A stretch of DNA of 64,000 bases from Moniliella sp. 'wahieum'. Lineage: Eukaryota > Basidiomycota > Moniliellomycetes > Moniliellales > Moniliellaceae. The notes beneath the pieces were generated by a model. It ran no database searches. It was not told where the DNA came from and was given only the letters and a program-made list of their open reading frames with translations. Each line of letters opens with the position of its first letter. The first letter of the stretch is position 1. The position numbers were made by a program, and so were the translations under genes. Shown here piece after piece: positions 58,741 to 64,000 of the stretch. The stretch is from positions 62,001-126,000 of the forward strand of contig RSEE01000056.1 in the NCBI GenBank assembly GCA_003971905.1. The letters run 5' to 3'.

Positions 58741-61124
58741 ATGTCCTCGCACACAATGTTGCTCGCCCGGATCGCGCACCCGTTCCACCACAAGTCGTCC
58801 CAATCGACGTCCCCTGCGTCCAGCCCGCCGCTGCATCCCACCACCGCACCTACCCGCGGACTAGGCCAAGCGGCCCTGTCGAAGCTGCCCCCGGCGCACG
58901 TGTCCAAGCCCGATAGCGGTTCCAGTGTTCCCACGTCCGAAACCGACGAAACACTCGCCCCCGCAAATCGATATCATTGTGCCGACAAAGAGCCTCGACG
59001 ACGCGGTTGATGGCACAACCAACAAGGGCTTACCGTATGGGCCGTCGCGCCGTGCTCGCCAAGCACACTCAGTGACAGGTGCAGCTCCGATGGAGCGGAC
59101 GGTGCACCGAGCAACCCGCCTGGCTCGCCGCCGCTTCCTGTGCTGTACGTGCACAAGCGTGGTGGGGAAGTGTTGGAGGACCCAGTGAGCAACTATGGTG
59201 CGGCACACAGTATGGCGGAGCGGGAGCTATTGGGTCTGTCTCCCTTTTGCCTCACAGCGTTCACACGCTTTCGACCCAAGTCGATCGTGCCTACAAGCAA
59301 TTCCAAACCCGGTGTCGTCTGGCGCAGATGACGGGCAACGATGCCGATGGTGATTTGTTGCAGTACACGTTCCTTCGTTCTCTCAAGGACCAAAACGCCA
59401 TCTTGTTTTACGCGCTGCTTCAGCGTCATCTCAAGGAAACGTTGCGCGTCATTTACACTCCCGTTGTTGGCGCTGCCATCGTGCACTATTCACATATTTT
59501 CCGTCGTCCAGACGGTACGTTCCTCACCTACCCGGCGTACAAGGGCGCCATCGATGCTAAAGGCGGTGACCGTCAAGCCGGGCGCAAGTACCTTCGAGAC
59601 GCCCTTACTCACTTCAACCATCTCGGCGAGGATGACATTGATGTGTTGATCTGTACCGACAGCGAAGGCATTCTCGGCATCGGAGACCAAGGTGCGTCTT
59701 GATATTACCTTTTATACTTAGTTTTTGCTGGGATGTGTGACTGACGGTTGGGCCGCTTTGTATTGTCTCCCTCGATATGTTCCTACTATGGTGTGATAGG
59801 CGCTGGTGGGATCAACATTTCTATTGGCAAAAACACGATTTACGCTTGGGGGTGGGATTGACCCGCTGCGTACGCTGAGCATTGGGATTGACGTGGGAAC
59901 GAACAATTCAGCCATGCTAGCCGACCCAATGTACCTTGGCTGGCGCAATCCACGTTTGCGCGGGGCAGAATACGAATCGTTCATGGACGACTACGTGAGT
60001 GTGGCAAGTGAATGTTTCCCGCACGCGTTACTGCACTTTGAGGACTTTGGCACGCAGAATGCCCATCGTCTGCTGCTCAAGTACCGCCAAGAAGGGTGGC
60101 TTACGTTTTGGGACGACGAGCAAGGCACCGCCGCCGTGACGCTCTCGGCTGTTCTTTCGGCGACCAAGGTAACCAAGTCGTCACTCAAAGACCAGCGGTA
60201 CGTCATCTTTGGTGCTGGCACAGCCGGTATGGGCATTGCTGCTCAAATCCGCGATGCGATTCAGATCCGTGACAACTTGTCGCAAGAAGAAGCGGTACGT
60301 GGTTGACTCCTTTTCATTTTCTCACTTCTCTTCTTCTCCCCGTCTGGTCCGTCTGTTGATATGTAGGTTCTGACTTTTGACTATTTTCGCCACAGACGAA
60401 AAAACTCTGGCTCATTGACCGGTACGGGCTCCTGGTCCAAGGTCAAGTGGAGATGCGGGATGTGCAACTCCCGTTTGCGCGGAGCAAGGAGGACGTGGCA
60501 GAGTGGCCCAACGCGCCCAGCATCCCGGGGGAAGGTTTCAAGCTGCTAGCCGTCGTGGAGCAAGTTCATCCAACAGTGCTAATTGGTGTGTCCGGCCAAG
60601 GCGGGGCGTTTACAGAGGAAGTGGTGAGGTCCATGCGGCACATTGTGAGCGCCCTGCGATCTTCCCTCTCTCTAACCCTTCGGAGCTTGCCGAGGCACGG
60701 CCAGACGATATAACCAATGGTCGAGGGTCATGCGCTCATTGCCACTGGGTCACCCTTCCCCCTGTACCGATCCCCAACTCGACGAGGATGTATACCGTGG
60801 CCGAGTCGAACAATGCTTGGCTTCCCAGGCTTGGCAGCCGGGGTGATTTTGGCGCGGGCACCGCGCTTGACGGACGAGATGATCGTGGCTGGGGTGGATG
60901 CGATTGCGTCGCTCAGTCCGGCACTCAAGGACCCGATGCATCTTTGCTGCCTGACCTAGTGGACATGCGCAATGTAAGTATGAAGGTGGCTGCAGCCGTT
61001 GCTCTGGCCGCACAAAGCAAGGCTTGGCCCAGGCGGAAGACCTGCTACCACATTGGAGGGGTTGGAGCAGTTGGTTCGTCATCGGGCGTGGCAACCGCTG
61101 TACAGGGAGTTGCGGGCGGCTTGA
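58741..61124 (+). CDS. MAE1: Malic enzyme (NAD(P)-dependent malate decarboxylase)
   Basis: It oxidatively decarboxylates malate to pyruvate, yielding NAD(P)H. The start at 58741 gives MSSHTMLLARIAHPFHHKSS, an Arg/His/Ser-rich leader that could target mitochondria. The core starts GLLPHSVHTLSTQVDRAYKQ and FLRSLKDQNAILFYALLQRH, with VIYTPVVGAAIVHYSHIFRR carrying the catalytic-Tyr region and ICTDSEGILGIGDQG. A 108-nt intron (59692-59799) splits the Gly before AGGINISIGK. Then come GGGIDPLRTLSIGIDVGTNN, FEDFGTQNAHRLLLKYRQE, FWDDEQGTAAVTLSAVL and the dinucleotide site YVIFGAGTAGMGIA. A 101-nt intron (60295-60395) joins EEA to TKKLWLIDRYGLL. The last part has LIGVSGQGGAFTEEVVRSM, PAIFPLSNPSELAEARPDDI, FPGLAAGVILA and the end EGLEQLVRHRAWQPLYRELR. 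About four frame shifts occur. Cofactor choice (NAD or NADP) cannot be told from what I can see. Confidence 0.93.
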
Positions 61125-62791
61125 AAACTACACAGCGTTCACGCGCAGGAGACTGTCTGATTGTGCATTGCCGACGGTCCCGCTTTTGCCTTCGCCCACC
61201 AAACGATAACACCCCCTCTTCATCATTATTACGTTTTTCTTGCTCAGCTACGCCTTTGTCACTCCCCCCTACTCTCACCCCGCTCTACCCGATCCCAACC
61301 TCTGTCATTGGCCTTTGACGGCCTGGCCCACATTCACTTGCTCTATCTTTTTTTGGCTGTGGCATTCCGGCGTTTGAGCTCTGGCAACTTGTGCCGGAAG
61401 ATGAAAATGTCGTGATTGCTCTCTCAGTGTCTTTATCTACTTTCCACGCGGGCGCCCGTATGTGGGCTCTATACACCTTTCCATTCACTCACCACCGCTC
61501 CTCTGATGTTAGCACCCTGCCCCCGGCCCGCCTTCTGATTCCCTTCTTTTGCACATCCCTCCTGTCTCTCGCTTTGATCCTCCCGTGCGCTTCGTCCGGC
61601 CTGCTACACATTCAAGGTTCCATTGTCAGATGACTAGTGACTAGTGACTACGATCGCTCCGGATTGTCTTTACGTTCACCTTTAGATGCATTCCGTTGAA
61701 GCTGATTGAGTCTACGGACAATCCAGTGTCTACAAGCTACTGTCTGGTGCAGTGGGTTGTGTGGCATACACCCTCGACAATAGCGCTTGTTGGTACACTG
61801 TAGTACAGGCCTATAGTAGCAGACCGGCGAGAGAAAAGATTCAAGCTCTATTGAGGGAGTGACTAGTGAGAGGAGGAGATGGAGGTATAGTTCATTAAGA
61901 GGAGTCCTGAGCGGACTGTGGTAGATGTAGGAGGGGAGAGACGGAGACGATAATCGATAATCGATACTCGATAAAACAGAAGAGTGGGTACGTGGGCAAG
62001 ACATGTGGCCATGTTGGTCTGGGTCTACGTGATGACGCTGACAACCTCTCCTTTTTGTCGGCACCCGTGTCAGATGTATATTACATGGCCATAAAATGAT
62101 GATCGATGAAGATGACGGAAATGGAATACGAAGGTAGTAATCGAGGCAGGACTCGTCGGAGGACAGAGAAGGGCCCAGTCCTAGGCAGCCTCGTATTCGT
62201 CCTGAGGCCTGACGACGGAAGAGGGTACATATAAAAGAGGAGGTATATCACCGCCCAGCAGAGCTCCACACTGGAGGGGACTTAGTACTAGTACTTGAGG
62301 CTCATGCCAGGGGGAAAAACGATATATATGTTGGGCAGAGTTATCCTCTCCTGTCCAAAGGTTGTTGGGAAGTTGTTGGGAGGCTGTTGGGAGGGACGAG
62401 TCGGACAAAAGAGAGCAGCAAAGAAAGGAACAAAACAAATGAGCGAAAGGGTAAAGTCTACACCGAAAACAGCAAAACAGGCACGCAAGGCGCGAGGGAA
62501 GGAAGACGTGATGGTGGGAGACCGGAAGGAAACGGGATGGGAGACGGGGGACGGAAACCTGACCGACCCAAGCCATCAACCACTAATCAGAAGACCGCAC
62601 TAGGCTCCGACGCGCACCGGCGGGGGGAGCAAGAGGAGGGAACGACTTGACTTGGGATCGTCCGTCCTGACGGGGGCCTCGTCATTCATCCTGTTTGGCT
62701 TGGGCCCTGCGATCCAGGCAGAGATGGCGGGGAGGGTGAACGGCTACCCGTCCCATGGTCTTTGGGGGCGGGGCAGGGGCCGTAGCCTAAG
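61125..62791. other. Intergenic between convergent genes
   Basis: This is the 3' flank of malic enzyme and of the kinase. It contains CGATAATCGATAATCGATACTCGAT words (61950-61974) and GTTGTTGGGAAG repeats (62360-62392). No gene is seen. Confidence 0.45.
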
Positions 62792-64000
62792 CTAGGCGCA
62801 GGTTGGCTGGTGCACTGGACGCACTGGGATATCGTGTGTGTCCAGGTGGAAGGAGTGGGACCTGTACCGCGCGTCGCGCGGGGTACGTTTTTTTGCCCAA
62901 GGGTTTGGAGCGGGGGTAAATGTGATGGATCCAGGGTGGAGTAAGGCCTGGGAAGGGGTGAGACGTGTATGTGGTCCCAGTCGAGGCAACGGGTAAGAAA
63001 GTCAAGGAAGAGTAGGTCGAAGCAGCGAGGGTTTGGCTCGGTCTTGCTTCCTGGTATACGGTGTTTGCTTTGAGTTGGTTAGGTGGAGTGGGGAACCGGT
63101 TTCTGAGAAGAAGAGTTGTGGCGCGAAGCTGGAGCCAGCACCGAGGAGGAAGTATACCGAAAAGTTCCATAATGCAAGCTAGTTGTTCCTCTTCGTTCTC
63201 CCCCGGGAACAGCGGGTATCCCATGTACATCTCGGCCAAGATGCAGCCCAGACTCCACATGTCGATCTCTGATAGGATAGGATAGGTATGGCATTAGGTG
63301 CCGACAGATGCGTCATGTCAATTGTCAATACGGGTCGTGCTAATGCATAAGGGACAGCAACTACCAGACCATAATCGATACCGAGGATGACTTCCGGCGC
63401 CGGTAAAAGCGACTTTGGATGTAAGTATAGATACTTTGGTTGGCAAAGCACGCCGAGCCAAAATCAATGAGTTTGATACGACATTGTCGTGGGGTGAACA
63501 AGGAGGATGTTCTCGGGCTTGAGGTCGCAGTGGACGAGGCGATGTTGTTGAAGCAGGTTGAGCGCCGTCAAAGCCTGGAGGGCAAAGCACCTGATGAGCC
63601 GGAGCGAACAGCCGTTAAAGGAGGTACACTTGAGTAGACTCGTATAAGTTGATGCTCAGTAATTCCATCACGATGCACAGGTGATTACGGAATGAGAATG
63701 CGTCGCGAACATGAATGAGTGCCTTGTTATCCTCCTCATCCCAACTAGCCAACTGAGAAAGTACCTCGCTCTCCAACAACGCTTGTTGGTGGAACCGTTT
63801 CTTGTTGCGAATCAGTTTGACTGCGACCCAGTCCCCCGTCTTGTGATCTTTGCATTTGAGTACTTGGCCAAACGACCCGCGCCCCAGAGACTGTACCACC
63901 TCGTACCGGTATCCCAAATGATCTTGCACCACCACCTGGTAATCACCCTTATCATCGTCGTACCCAAAGTTGTTTTGGGGGAAGGCCAGCGAGGCAAGAT
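62792..64000 (-). CDS. DYRK-family protein kinase, Pom1/DYRK2-like (5' end outside the window)
   Basis: This dual-specificity Tyr-regulated kinase resembles fission yeast Pom1, a cell-polarity and size kinase at cell tips. The visible part starts with the DYRK homology box [18 protein letters not shown], then [20 protein letters not shown] (Gly loop), [13 protein letters not shown] (catalytic Lys), [35 protein letters not shown] with [10 protein letters not shown] (catalytic loop) and, after a one-base shift, [10 protein letters not shown] (DFG), [11 protein letters not shown] (activation-loop YxY) and [11 protein letters not shown]. An intron of about 100 nt (roughly 63260-63360) precedes [20 protein letters not shown] and [18 protein letters not shown]. 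The C-terminal lobe ends [15 protein letters not shown] and a short basic tail, stop at 62792. The N-terminal regulatory region lies beyond 64000. Several frame shifts are present. Confidence 0.9.

Overview
The window looks like nuclear DNA of a filamentous or dimorphic Dikaryon fungus, most likely a basidiomycete (an inference, not proven here). The reasons are short GT-AG introns (about 48-205 nt), intron-bearing tRNA genes, and a gene set typical of fungi: sphinganine C4-hydroxylase, an Sfp1-type zinc-finger protein, Rxt3, a four-RRM Nrd1/Msa2-type protein, a Pom1/DYRK kinase, pyruvate decarboxylase and a DUF3128/Emi1 twin CX9C protein. Sixteen protein genes, four tRNA genes and four old LTR-like repeats are recognisable. 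More than half of the window is intergenic.

Layout. At 1.4-3.5 kb there is a secreted-type GMC oxidoreductase; at 5.7-7.8 kb an Nrd1-like RNA-binding protein; at 10.1-11.3 kb SUR2; at 14.0-14.9 kb SEC4/Rab8 (minus); at 19.6-21.9 kb an Sfp1-like regulator. tRNA-Ile, -Ala, -Leu and -Trp sit between them. The stretch 22-31 kb is gene-poor and holds three of the four LTR-like copies. At 31-33 kb there are a UXT-like prefoldin and a 2-oxoglutarate oxygenase (both minus); at 36.2-37.9 kb an ARFRP1/Arl3-like GTPase with a hexapeptide minisatellite; at 38.6-42.2 kb pyruvate carboxylase; at 45.3-45.9 kb Emi1; at 47.0-48.7 kb an uncertain Cdc14(SIN)-like protein; at 49.2-51.4 kb pyruvate decarboxylase; at 52.9-53.4 kb ribosomal protein eS24; at 54.1-57.3 kb Rxt3; at 58.7-61.1 kb malic enzyme; at 62.8-64 kb a DYRK kinase that runs off the right edge.

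Three enzymes of the pyruvate node (carboxylase, decarboxylase, malic enzyme) lie within about 22.5 kb, with unrelated housekeeping genes between them.

Two window-wide properties matter to any reader. First, almost every coding region, including essential genes such as pyruvate carboxylase, eS24 and SEC4, is broken by single-base losses, and most that can be resolved lie in runs of 2-4 identical bases. This looks like indel-prone sequencing, so the frame breaks should not be read as pseudogenes. Second, the intergenic DNA is full of short, often self-complementary words repeated in tandem (GATCATC, GAACGTT, AAGCTTC, GTCACGC, CTCAGGC types), which no standard element explains.
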